64,000 bases of DNA from an uncultured Collinsella sp. (GTDB taxonomy: Bacteria; Actinomycetota; Coriobacteriia; Coriobacteriales; Coriobacteriaceae), in NCBI GenBank assembly GCA_900757615.1, contig CAAEON010000005.1, positions 44,285 to 108,284 of the forward strand. Reading direction: 5' to 3'. A program made the translations under genes and the position numbers. Under the pieces are notes generated by a model, which worked only from the letters and a program-made list of their open reading frames with translations, searched no databases and was not told the DNA's origin. How positions within the stretch are numbered: position 1 is the stretch's first letter; every line of letters starts with the position of its first letter. Shown one piece after another: positions 50,317 through 58,082 of this stretch.

Positions 50317-51330
50317 ATGGCATTTCCCGTATTTGACCTACACTGTGACACCGCCGACCGCATCGGCTGGGCCACGCTCGATCTCGACCTGCGCTTTACC
50401 GCCGGCACCGACGGTTATTTTCCCGGCGACGAGACGCATCCGCAAGATTTCGACCTCATCGAGGGCAACGCCTGCGCCATCTCGCTCGCAAAGATCGGCA
50501 ACACGCCATGGGCACAGTGCTTCGCCACGTTTGTCCCCGACGAGATTCCCACCGCCCACGCCGCGCGCTTCCAGGCGCAGATCATGGCGCATATGAGCGG
50601 CCAGGCAATGCTCAACCACGACCGCATGGTCAACGTGCGCAGCGCCGCAGACATTCGCCCCGCGCTCAAGGAGGGCAAGGTCGCCTGCATCCACACCATC
50701 GAAAACGCCACGTTCTTTGCCGAGGACCCCGCGCTGATCGAGGTGCTCAAGGGCCTGGGCGTACTCATGTCATCACTCAGCTGGAACGCGCAGGGGCCGC
50801 TCGCGAGCGGCCACGACACCCACGCCGGCCTCACCGCCGCCGGCATCGAGGCGCTCACGCAGATGGAGCACGCCGGCATGGTGCTCGACGTCTCCCACCT
50901 CAACGATGAGTGCTTTGACGAGGTTGTCGCCCACGCCACGCGCCCCTTCGTCGCCAGCCACTCCAACTCCCGCGCAGTCTGCGGCGTCAAGCGCAACCTT
51001 ACCGATGACCAGTTCCGCACCATTCGCGACATGGGCGGCATCGTCGGCCTCAACTACTGCAGCGAGTTCCTATCCAACGACGCAACCGACGAGACCGCCG
51101 CAGACGTCACCTTCGATCAACTGGCAGCACATATCGAACACTGGCTCGACCTGGGTGGCGAGGACGTCATCGCGCTCGGCGGCGACTGGGACGGCGCAAC
51201 TGTGCCCGCCTTCCTCTCCGATGCCAGCAAGATGCCCGAGTTCCAGAACATGCTTTCCAAGCACTTTGGCAAGACCGTGATGCAGAAGCTCTGCAGCGAT
51301 AATGCCCTTGCCTTCTTTGAGCGTTATTAA
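50317..51330 (+). CDS. M19 family membrane-dipeptidase-type zinc peptidase
   Basis: 337 residues, no signal peptide. Renal dipeptidase family: FDLHCDTADRIGW (two ligands), CIHTIENATFF (bridging Glu), LDVSHLNDECFDEVV and FVASHSNSRAVCGVKRNLTD (His), LGGDWDG (Asp). Cleaves dipeptides, often with D-residues at the C-terminus. GGAGG four bases before the ATG. Confidence 0.94.
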   Translation: MAFPVFDLHCDTADRIGWATLDLDLRFTAGTDGYFPGDETHPQDFDLIEGNACAISLAKIGNTPWAQCFATFVPDEIPTAHAARFQAQIMAHMSGQAMLNHDRMVNVRSAADIRPALKEGKVACIHTIENATFFAEDPALIEVLKGLGVLMSSLSWNAQGPLASGHDTHAGLTAAGIEALTQMEHAGMVLDVSHLNDECFDEVVAHATRPFVASHSNSRAVCGVKRNLTDDQFRTIRDMGGIVGLNYCSEFLSNDATDETAADVTFDQLAAHIEHWLDLGGEDVIALGGDWDGATVPAFLSDASKMPEFQNMLSKHFGKTVMQKLCSDNALAFFERY

Positions 51331-51346
51331 TTTCACATCCCTTGAG

Positions 51347-51382
51347 CGGGCCGGCATGCCGAACGGTCGATATGCCGGCCCG
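51347..51382 (+). terminator. Terminator after the dipeptidase gene
   Basis: CGGGCCGGCAT ... ATGCCGGCCCG (perfect 11 bp, 14-base loop) then TCT; short T-tract. Confidence 0.65.
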
Positions 51383-51404
51383 TCTCCAATCTGAAGGACC
51401 GCTT

Positions 51405-52181
51405 TTGACGCAGCAATTTACGATTTCCGTCTCCCGACCGGATGGGACGTCCTTGCCCGTCGTCGTTACCAAAAAGCGCGTCAAGAACTTCAACCTACGC
51501 GTCACATCGAGCGGTGAGGTCCACGCCAGCGCACCGCTCGGCGCCAGCCGCGAGCGTATCGAAGCGTTTGTGAAGCGCAACAGTGCCTGGATTATCAGCC
51601 GACTTGCCCAGCGCGAGCAACGTCAGGCGACGGCGCGAGAGCCGCTCAGCCCCTCGTCCATCATTGCACTTTGGGGCAAGCCCATCACGGTACAGGATGC
51701 ACTCGATCACAACTTTGCATCACCCGCACCGCGGCCCAAGCAGGCCACCTTCGCAAGTTTTATGGGTACCGACGAATCGGACGAAGGCCCACAGGCCAAG
51801 CGGCGCGCAATCCTCGACGGCCTAACGTCCGACGAGCTCCAAGCCCACATCGACCAGCTCTACGCGTCCGAGGTCACCGCAGCGCTACGCGACATCGTGC
51901 ACGCGTACGAAATCGCAATGGGCGTCACCGTGGCCCGCGTCTCCGTGCGCAGCATGAAAACGCGTTGGGGCTCCTGCACGCCCAAAACCGGCGCCATTCG
52001 CATCGCGCGCGAGCTCGCCGCCTACCCTGTCGAATGCCTCGACATGGTTGTCGCCCACGAGCTCGTCCATCTGCTCGAGCCGAGCCACAATCAGCGCTTT
52101 CACGCCCTGCTCGACACGTACTGTCCCAACAATAGAGCACTGTCTCAGCGGCTCAAGCAGCCACCCCTCAACAAGCTCTAG
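51405..52181 (+). CDS. YgjP/DUF45-type zinc metallopeptidase
   Basis: 258 residues. SprT/WLM-like fold: MKTRWGSCTPKTGAIRIARE, then zinc site VVAHELVHLLEPSHNQRFHALL with HExxH and a third His, near the C-terminus. N-terminal domain with KKRVKNFNLRVTSSGEVHASAP. Substrate unknown; YgjP-like proteins are often paired with restriction subunits but not here. TTG start at 51405 with AAGGA six bases upstream; the longer frame would run through the preceding terminator. Confidence 0.85.
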   Translation: MTQQFTISVSRPDGTSLPVVVTKKRVKNFNLRVTSSGEVHASAPLGASRERIEAFVKRNSAWIISRLAQREQRQATAREPLSPSSIIALWGKPITVQDALDHNFASPAPRPKQATFASFMGTDESDEGPQAKRRAILDGLTSDELQAHIDQLYASEVTAALRDIVHAYEIAMGVTVARVSVRSMKTRWGSCTPKTGAIRIARELAAYPVECLDMVVAHELVHLLEPSHNQRFHALLDTYCPNNRALSQRLKQPPLNKL

Positions 52182-52187
52182 CGTCGA

Positions 52188-52673
52188 CTAGCGCACGCGC
52201 TCGATCTCGACGCCGCAGCTTGCCAGGGGCAGGCCAACAGGAGCCCACGGCTTATCGAGCTTTATGCGCACACCAAGCAGCGAGGGATAACGGCGCAGCA
52301 GCATCTGGGCTGTCCCCTCGGCTGCCGCCTCGATGAGCTTAAACGTATGCTCGCGCAGATAGCCATCGACATCGTGGCACACCGAGCCGTAGTCAATCGA
52401 GGCGTCCAGGTTATCGTGCTCCCCCGCCGCGCGCAGGTCGGCATAGAGCACCAGAGAAACGATGAACTTCTGACCCAGCGCGTTCTCCTCGGGATACACG
52501 CCATGGTTGGCAAAAACCTCCAGGCCGTCAATGACAATACGATCGGCATGGCGCAAATCGTCATAGCTCACGTGAGGCACCGCCGTTGCGGTGGATATTT
52601 CGCCCCTTCCACGGCGGGCGAGCTCGGCGCCTTCGGTCTTGGTTGCATTCTCGGGCAGTTTCTTGTTACTCAA
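52188..52673 (-). CDS. folB: Dihydroneopterin aldolase with N-terminal extension
   Basis: 161 residues. Aldolase domain starts near residue 42 (DRIVIDGLEVFANHGVYPEE) with Glu and Tyr in QKFIVSLVLYADLR, IDYGSVCHDVDGYL and the Lys of IKLDKPWAPVGLP. Converts dihydroneopterin to hydroxymethyl-dihydropterin in folate synthesis. TTG start at 52673 with AAGGAG nine bases upstream; the first 40 residues are polar and not part of the family. Third gene of the folE-HD-folB unit. Confidence 0.88.
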   Translation of the reverse strand: MSNKKLPENATKTEGAELARRGRGEISTATAVPHVSYDDLRHADRIVIDGLEVFANHGVYPEENALGQKFIVSLVLYADLRAAGEHDNLDASIDYGSVCHDVDGYLREHTFKLIEAAAEGTAQMLLRRYPSLLGVRIKLDKPWAPVGLPLASCGVEIERVR

Positions 52674-52716
52674 CGCGATCGTCTCCTTCGTTTAGAACCC
52701 CGACCGCGCAAACTAA

Positions 52717-53298
52717 CTACACGCGAATCGACAGGTTCTTTTTATCATCGCTCCAGTTGCAAGCGTTGCGCGCGGGGCATGCAAAGCAGGCACGCGACGC
52801 TTTGTCGGCTGCATAGAGCAGACGCTCAAGCGGTTGGCTGTTCACGCGCAGCTTTCGATGGCCCAGAATGGCCGTCTTAATGGCTGCGGCATCGGCCGGC
52901 TCAAACGCCACGTCATCGGGCATGCCGCCGAGAATCGCATCAGCGACGCGTTCGCTTGCAACATCATGGGATATACCCGATTCATACTGTTCATCTTTGC
53001 CGATATCGTGAAGAAGTGCTGTGGCGTAGATGACCTCGCGGTCAAATTCGAGCTGCTCCTCGAGATTCTTGATCCACATAATGCGCGCGACATCGAGCAG
53101 ATGGTCAATACCGTGGCGGCAGAAGATGCGCCCCGATTCCAACTGTACGATGTTGCCCAGGTGCCGCCGGAACAGCCCGTTGGCACAAATGTAATCAATG
53201 CGAGGCATGGCACCAAAGGGGGCCAGGCCCGAAGCCATAAAGCCGCGACGCGACGTCCCCTCATCGGTCTTCGATGTAAAGTCGTTGACGACTCTCAT
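52717..53298 (-). CDS. HD-domain phosphohydrolase between folE and folB
   Basis: 193 residues. HD superfamily ligands: CRHGIDHLLDVARIMW (His), ATALLHDIGKDEQY (HD pair), AILGHRKLR (His) and YAADKASRACFACPARNAC (Asp, then a Cys cluster). Starts two bases after folE ends, ends 44 bases before folB. It could dephosphorylate dihydroneopterin triphosphate or its monophosphate, a step whose enzyme varies between bacteria; this is inference from position. A housekeeping nucleotidase role is the alternative. Confidence 0.8.
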   Translation of the reverse strand: MRVVNDFTSKTDEGTSRRGFMASGLAPFGAMPRIDYICANGLFRRHLGNIVQLESGRIFCRHGIDHLLDVARIMWIKNLEEQLEFDREVIYATALLHDIGKDEQYESGISHDVASERVADAILGGMPDDVAFEPADAAAIKTAILGHRKLRVNSQPLERLLYAADKASRACFACPARNACNWSDDKKNLSIRV

Positions 53299-53300
53299 GG

Positions 53301-53858
53301 TTAGCGGCCCAGCATCCTAAAGAAACGCTCCTCGAGCGCGGGATCGGTCTCAAAGACGCCGCGGCGAGCAAGCGTCACGGTCTTGGTGCCGGGCTTTTGC
53401 ACGCCACGCATCGTCATGCACATATGCTCGGCCTCCATCAACACAATCGCTCCCTGGGGAGCGAGATAATCCATGAGGGCATCGGCAACCTGTGCGCACA
53501 GTTGCTCCTGCAGCTGAAGACGGCGGGCATAAACCTCAACCGTGCGGGCGAGCTTGGAAAGCCCAGCCACCCGACCGTTAGGGATATAACCAATGGCGGC
53601 CTTGCCATAAAACGGCAGCAGATGATGTTCGCACAGCGAGTAGAACGTGATGTCGCGCTCGATAACCAAATCGTTCGAAGCGACGGCAAAGGTTTTGGAC
53701 AGGTGTTCCTCGGCACTCTGGTCCATACCGCCGGCGATCTCACCATACATACGGGCAACGCGCGCCGGGGTCTCCAGCAGGCCCTCACGAGTTGGGTCCT
53801 CGCCTATGCCCTCAAGCAACAGCTTAATGGCGGCCTCGACTTTTTCCTGATCGACCAT
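53301..53858 (-). CDS. folE: GTP cyclohydrolase I
   Basis: 185 residues. Converts GTP to dihydroneopterin triphosphate. Zinc and substrate ligands: YSLCEHHLLPFYGKAAIGYIP (Cys, His), GLSKLARTVEVYARRLQLQE, and MEAEHMCMTMRGVQKPG (Cys, His). Complete. GTGAGG five bases before the ATG. Confidence 0.97.
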   Translation of the reverse strand: MVDQEKVEAAIKLLLEGIGEDPTREGLLETPARVARMYGEIAGGMDQSAEEHLSKTFAVASNDLVIERDITFYSLCEHHLLPFYGKAAIGYIPNGRVAGLSKLARTVEVYARRLQLQEQLCAQVADALMDYLAPQGAIVLMEAEHMCMTMRGVQKPGTKTVTLARRGVFETDPALEERFFRMLGR

Positions 53859-53924
53859 CTGGGCCTCACTTTTCCGATTTCACGTTCGCGCTATGGTACC
53901 ACGCCCTCCGGCATCGACCACAAG

Positions 53925-54506
53925 CTACATAGTATGGGTCGAATAGACCGGATCATCACGCCAAAGTTCAACCGCATCACAAAGCGCAACGCCCTCGCGC
54001 TCAGCACGGGCGCGCGTAGCGTTCATATCGATCACGCGCTGGTTGCTCGAACCCCTAAAGCGCAGCGAGATATCGTACAGGTCCTGAACAAACGGGCCGT
54101 CCACCAGCATGTCAAGGCAGGCAAGGATGCGGTCCGTCACCTCGGTATGATGACGACCACCCGGCATAAGCTCCTCGAGCACGTCACCGGTAAAGCACCA
54201 AATGGTCTTCCCCGACCCCACTGGATAGGCCGCGCGAACACGCTCGACAAACTCAACGAGCCCCGCCTGATTCTCGGGCTCCATGGGCTCGCCACCCAGA
54301 ATCGTCAGACCATCGATAAAGGGATGATCGAGACTCTTGATAATCTTGTCCTCGACGGCACGATTGAACGGCTCACCCGCAGCAAAGTCCCACGCAACAG
54401 AGTTAAAGCAATTCTTGCACCCACGACGGCACCCGCTTACAAACAGAGAAGTACGAACGCCTTCTCCATCAGCAATGTCGAAATACTTAATGTTCGCGTA
54501 GTTCAT
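53925..54506 (-). CDS. nrdG: Anaerobic ribonucleotide reductase activating enzyme
   Basis: 193 residues. Radical-SAM activase that installs the glycyl radical on NrdD. Cluster motif CRRGCKNCFN (CxxxCxxC type) near residue 26, GLTILGGEPM for SAM binding, and IWCFTGDVLEEL. ATG 54506 with GGAAGG six bases upstream. Downstream of nrdD, but the 426-base gap with palindromes suggests partial separation of the transcripts. Confidence 0.95.
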   Translation of the reverse strand: MNYANIKYFDIADGEGVRTSLFVSGCRRGCKNCFNSVAWDFAAGEPFNRAVEDKIIKSLDHPFIDGLTILGGEPMEPENQAGLVEFVERVRAAYPVGSGKTIWCFTGDVLEELMPGGRHHTEVTDRILACLDMLVDGPFVQDLYDISLRFRGSSNQRVIDMNATRARAEREGVALCDAVELWRDDPVYSTHTM

Positions 54507-54520
54507 AGGTAACCTTCCTG

Positions 54521-54606
54521 GGGGTCTGGAGTATATCATCCCGTCCTCAAACATTCTCGGCCTTCGGCCTGCGAAACTGCGGGCGGGACGATATACTCCA
54601 GACCCC
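54521..54606. repeat. 16-bp perfect inverted repeat
   Basis: GGGGTCTGGAGTATAT (54521-54536) and ATATACTCCAGACCCC (54591-54606), with further imperfect pairing inward (CATCCCGTCC/GGGCGGGACG). It is just upstream of nrdG and could reduce or process the nrdDG transcript. Confidence 0.75.
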
Positions 54607-54670
54607 TCGCGAGCGATACTCAATGAACTCAGCGAACATCGAGTATAGGGTTCGAGGTCCAATAAAAACA

Positions 54671-54796
54671 ATGCTGCAGCTCAACCGTTATCGCAAGCAG
54701 ACCGTTGTCGCAGGTCAACTCATTTCCGCTAAGAACTTCGAGGAGCGAGCAGGCTGCGTGCTGCATCTCAGCTACATCAACTTGGCCGCCCCGTAG
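54671..54796 (+). pseudogene. Possible truncated gene fragment
   Basis: A 41-codon frame from ATG to TAG, opposite in direction to nrd genes. Codon third positions are strongly G/C like real genes of this genome, and the translation (MLQLNRYRKQTVVAGQLISA then polar/hydrophobic) is protein-like, but there is no Shine-Dalgarno sequence and it runs into the palindrome at 54784, where its stop codon lies. No family recognised. Confidence 0.3.
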
Positions 54797-54921
54797 CGAG
54801 GCCCCGGACCTTTGCTCGATATGAGTTCCGCACGAACAGGAGGCGCCAGTGGCGCCTCCGTCGTGAGCCAGGACTGTCCGAAATAGCGAGCAAAGGTCCG
54901 GGGCCTCGCTACGGGGCGGCC
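54784..54921. repeat. 35-bp perfect palindromic element
   Basis: Left arm 54784-54818 (GGCCGCCCCGTAGCGAGGCC...) and right arm 54887-54921 are exact complements over 35 bases. The 68-base centre has its own perfect hairpin GGAGGCGCCA/TGGCGCCTCC at about 54839-54858. No T-run on either strand; sharp boundaries suggest an inserted element. Confidence 0.85.
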
Positions 54922-54932
54922 TGGGATGGTTA

Positions 54933-57155
54933 TTAGAGATGCAGCACGCGGTCGCGGATCTCCTCGGTTCGACCCTGGTTCCAGAACTGGGTACCGATGT
55001 AGCCGCACGTACGACGAGCGACGTTCATCTTCTCCTGGTCTCGGTTGCCGCAGTTGGGGCACTCCCACACCAGCTTGCCATCGTCCTCAACAATCTTGAT
55101 CTCGCCATCGTAGCCGCACACCTGGCAGTAGTCGCTCTTGGTGTTGAGCTCGGCGTACATGATGTTGTCGTAGATGTACTGCATCACGCGAATGACAGCC
55201 TTGAGGTTGTCCTGCATGTTGGGAACCTCAACGTAAGAGATAGCACCGCCCGGCGAAAGCTGCTGGAACATGCCCTCAAACTTAAGCTTATCGAAGGCAT
55301 CGATCTCCTCGGACACGTGGACGTGATAGCTGTTGGTAATGTAGCCCTTGTCCGTCACGCCCGGGATAATACCAAAACGGCGCTGCAGGCACTTGGCGAA
55401 CTTGTAGGTCGTCGACTCCAACGGCGTACCGTACAGCGAGAAATCGATATCGCTTTCGGCCTTCCACTCCGCGCACTTGTCGTTCATGCGCTGCATGACG
55501 GCCATGGCAAACGGCGTGCCTTCCTTCTCGGTGTGGCTGTGGCCCGTCATGTACTTGACGCACTCATACAGGCCGGCATAGCCAAGGCTGATGGTAGAGT
55601 ATCCGCCCACGAGCAACTTATCGATCGTCTCGCCCTTCTTCAGACGCGCTAGGGCACCGTACTGCCAAAGAATCGGCGCGGCATCCGAAAGCGTGCCCAT
55701 CAGGCGCTCATGACGGCACAGCAGGGCACGATGGCACAGCTCGAGGCGCTCGTCGAAAATCTTCCAGAACTTGTCCATGTCCTGATGCGAGCTCAGCGCG
55801 ACATCGGGCAGGTTGATGGTCACAACACCCTGGTTAAAGCGGCCATAGTACTTAGGCTTGCTCGGGTCATAGTTCAGTGCGTTGGCAACGTTATTAAAGC
55901 CGTTGCCCGAGCGGTCGGGCGTCAGGAAACTGCGGCAGCCCATGCAGGTGTAGCAATCGCCGTTGCCGGCGGTCTCGCCCTTAGACAGCTTGAGCTCGCG
56001 CATCTTCTTCTCAGAGATGTAGTCGGGCACCATGCGCTTGGCGGTGCACTTGGCAGCCAGCTGGGTCAGGTAGAAGTACGGGGAATTCTCGTGAACGTTA
56101 TCGTCCTCGAGTACATAGATAAGCTTGGGGAATGCCGGGGTAATCCAAACGCCGGCCTCGTTCTTAACACCCTCGTAGCGCTGGCGAAGCGTCTCCTCCA
56201 CGATCATGGCAAGGTCGTGCTTCTCCTGAGGCGTACGGGCCTCATTAAGATACATAAAGACCGTCACGAACGGCGCCTGGCCATTGGTGGTCATAAGGGT
56301 CACGACCTGATACTGAATCGTCTGGACGCCGCGACGAATCTCATCGCGCAGACGGTCCTCAACGACCTCACGGACCTTCTCGGCAGACGCAGAGACGCCG
56401 AGCTCCTCAAGCTCGCGGGCAACCTCGCCGCGAATCTTCTGACGGCTCACCTCAACAAAGGGGGCAAGATGGGTCAGCGAGATAGACTGGCCACCGTACT
56501 GGGAGGAAGCAACCTGGGCGATAATCTGCGTCGCGATGTTGCAGGCGGTCGAAAAGCTATGCGGTTTTTCGATCAATGTGCCCGAGATAACGGTGCCGTT
56601 CTGGAGCATGTCCTCCAGGTTCACCAGGTCGCAGTTGTGCATATGCTGGGCAAAGTAATCCGAATCGTGGAAGTGGATCAGGCCCTCATTGTGGGCATCC
56701 ACGATCTCTTGGGGCAGCAGCACACGCTGAGTCAGGTCCTTGGAGATCTCGCCGGCCATGTAGTCACGCTGAACGGAATTGACGGTCGGGTTCTTGTTGG
56801 AGTTCTCCTGCTTGACCTCTTCGTTGTTGCACTCGATCAGCGACAGAATCTTGTCGTCGGTCGTGTTCTTCTGGCGCTTCAGGCTCTGAACATAGCGATA
56901 GATGATGTAGTGGCGGGCAACCTCGTAGCAGTCGAGACGCATGATCTCGTCCTCGACCAGATCCTGAATCTCCTCGACCGACACGGTGTGGCCCGCGTTC
57001 TCGCATGCCTCGGCGACGTTTTGTGCCGCGTAAACCACCTGGCGGTCGGTAAGACGAGAGCTCTCCTCGACCTCCAAGTTTGCGGCGCGGATGGCATTGA
57101 CGATCTTATCGATGTCAAAGACAACCTCGGTGCCGCTGCGCTTGATGATCTTCAT
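54933..57155 (-). CDS. nrdD: Anaerobic ribonucleoside-triphosphate reductase
   Basis: 740 residues. Class III reductase making dNTPs without oxygen. N-terminal ATP-cone (about 3-90), ten-stranded barrel with active-site Cys in NGDCYTCMGCRSFLTPDR, zinc site CQVCGYDGEI and CPNCGNRDQ, and glycyl-radical loop RRTCGYIGTQFWNQGRTEEI near the C-terminus. ATG 57155 with AAGAGG just upstream. Long leader of about 220 bases to the predicted promoter. Confidence 0.97.
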   Translation of the reverse strand: MKIIKRSGTEVVFDIDKIVNAIRAANLEVEESSRLTDRQVVYAAQNVAEACENAGHTVSVEEIQDLVEDEIMRLDCYEVARHYIIYRYVQSLKRQKNTTDDKILSLIECNNEEVKQENSNKNPTVNSVQRDYMAGEISKDLTQRVLLPQEIVDAHNEGLIHFHDSDYFAQHMHNCDLVNLEDMLQNGTVISGTLIEKPHSFSTACNIATQIIAQVASSQYGGQSISLTHLAPFVEVSRQKIRGEVARELEELGVSASAEKVREVVEDRLRDEIRRGVQTIQYQVVTLMTTNGQAPFVTVFMYLNEARTPQEKHDLAMIVEETLRQRYEGVKNEAGVWITPAFPKLIYVLEDDNVHENSPYFYLTQLAAKCTAKRMVPDYISEKKMRELKLSKGETAGNGDCYTCMGCRSFLTPDRSGNGFNNVANALNYDPSKPKYYGRFNQGVVTINLPDVALSSHQDMDKFWKIFDERLELCHRALLCRHERLMGTLSDAAPILWQYGALARLKKGETIDKLLVGGYSTISLGYAGLYECVKYMTGHSHTEKEGTPFAMAVMQRMNDKCAEWKAESDIDFSLYGTPLESTTYKFAKCLQRRFGIIPGVTDKGYITNSYHVHVSEEIDAFDKLKFEGMFQQLSPGGAISYVEVPNMQDNLKAVIRVMQYIYDNIMYAELNTKSDYCQVCGYDGEIKIVEDDGKLVWECPNCGNRDQEKMNVARRTCGYIGTQFWNQGRTEEIRDRVLHL

Positions 57156-57379
57156 CCTCTTGCCTCTTTCGCGTCGTAGTCTCATTGCGCTTCAGAGCCA
57201 AACGATGCCCGGCAGGGCGTGCCCCTGTCTTGCGGCGCCGTCGCGCAATCTGTGTTCTCGATAACCATAGGCCCTCATGCGGACAATCCTCGCAGCCAAT
57301 CAAGGGGCTCAAAGATCTATCCAAATGGGGCGAATAAGGTTCTCGTTCTCTGTCCGACATCTATCATACGACAAAGAGG

Positions 57380-57427
57380 CATCTATATCCTGTATTCTTT
57401 TTTTAGGTCAAACACAACATATAGTGT
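57380..57427 (-). promoter_or_regulatory. nrdD promoter with two NrdR-like boxes
   Basis: Minus-strand promoter TTGACC (57411-57406), 18 bases, TATAGA (57387-57382). ACACAACATATAGTGT at 57412-57427 closely fits the NrdR palindrome and abuts the -35; a weaker copy at 57380-57395 (core CTATAT) overlaps the -10, 32 bases away centre to centre, the usual NrdR spacing. Confidence 0.65.
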
Positions 57428-57741
57428 TTCAGCAGGTCAAAGCAATTGGTCATTTTGCAGACGCATTAAAAATGAGGGGTTCTCGGCAAGTCGGTAAAAC
57501 GTTACCAACACGGCTACCTGCATGGCAGTTATAAAACCCCCTTAGCCAAGCCGCTGACAAATCCTACCAAAACCAAGCCGCTCACGCCAAAAGAATCCAA
57601 AAGATTGTGCTTGACCAACATGTTGCGGTCACGATCGGCCAGGACGTATGCAATCTGCCGGCACCTCTACGGGATGCGAAGACCATCGCGTACGGACCTT
57701 GGATCAATATTTGGTGGCTTATTTGGCGGCGTGCTTGGTAG

Positions 57742-57779
57742 CAAAACAAAACAGCCCAGAGGACGTAGCCTCTGAGCTG
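57742..57779 (-). terminator. Terminator of the Gly-Val tRNA transcript
   Basis: Minus strand CAGCTCAGAGG, loop CTACGT, CCTCTGGGCTG, then TTTTGTTTT. Confidence 0.85.
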
Positions 57780-57787
57780 CGAACATT

Positions 57788-57862
57788 TGGTGGGCGTTAG
57801 AAGATTTGAACTTCTGACCTCTTCCGTGTCAGGGAAGCGCTCTCCCCCTGAGCTAAACGCCC
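57788..57862 (-). tRNA. tRNA-Val (anticodon GAC)
   Basis: Full cloverleaf: acceptor GGGCGTT/AACGCCC, D arm GCTC/GAGC, anticodon stem CTTCC/GGAAG with loop CTGACAC, T arm AGAAG-TTCAAAT-CTTCT, discriminator A, encoded CCA (57788-57790). Confidence 0.97.
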
Positions 57863-57865
57863 AAA

Positions 57866-57941
57866 TGGAGCGGACAACGGGGCTCGAACCCGCGACCCCA
57901 ACCTTGGCAAGGTTGTGCTCTACCAACTGAGCCATGTCCGC
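57866..57941 (-). tRNA. tRNA-Gly (anticodon GCC), copy 1
   Basis: Acceptor GCGGACA/TGTCCGC, anticodon stem CAACC/GGTTG with loop TTGCCAA, T loop TTCGAGC, discriminator U, encoded CCA. Transcribed with tRNA-Val. Confidence 0.97.
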
Positions 57942-57953
57942 TTACGAGGATTA

Positions 57954-58003
57954 ATCTTACGTGATGCCCGCATCCTATGCAAGAACTTTTTTTGAAAAGT
58001 TTT
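57954..58003 (-). promoter_or_regulatory. tRNA promoter P1
   Basis: Minus strand: A/T-tract AAAACTTTTCAAAAAAAGTTC, then TTGCAT (57982-57977), 17 bases, TAAGAT (57959-57954), 13 bases before tRNA-Gly copy 1. Same architecture as P2 and P3. Confidence 0.75.
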
Positions 58004-58082
58004 GCGACGCCCTCGCGAACCTCGCGAAGACATCAGCCACCACGGAAAGCGCAGGCAAACGCAAACTCGCCGCAAGAGGCTC

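Larger units (their letters stand above)
54507..54932. other. Intergenic region with two palindromes and a gene remnant
   Basis: Between nrdD and nrdG. Contains an inverted repeat (54521-54606), a short plus-strand coding-like frame (54671-54796) and a very long perfect palindrome (54784-54921). Nothing else is recognised. Confidence 0.7.
57156..57787. other. nrdD leader, promoter region and spacer up to the tRNA genes
   Basis: 57156-57375 is an nrdD leader with some pairing (CAGGG/CCCTG) but no recognised riboswitch. 57380-57430 holds promoter and NrdR boxes. 57540-57740 has plus-strand stretches that look coding-like in two frames (for example DLGSIFGGLFGGVLGSK before 57750) but no complete gene; it may be a decayed gene. 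57742-57779 is a tRNA terminator. Confidence 0.55.

Noticed and set aside
54784..54921. Palindrome as rho-independent terminator of nrdD
   Set aside because: The 35-bp stem is far longer than needed and neither strand continues into a T-run.
55710..57179. 489-codon plus-strand open frame
   Set aside because: Antisense shadow of nrdD.
57156..57375. Cobalamin riboswitch in the nrdD leader
   Set aside because: No B12-box sequence and only short pairing; NrdD does not use B12.
57582..57935. Minus-strand frames beginning MAQLVEHNLAKVGVAG here and at 59941-60291
   Set aside because: They read through the tRNA-Gly(GCC) sequence, a well-known source of false protein predictions; all copies coincide with tRNA genes.
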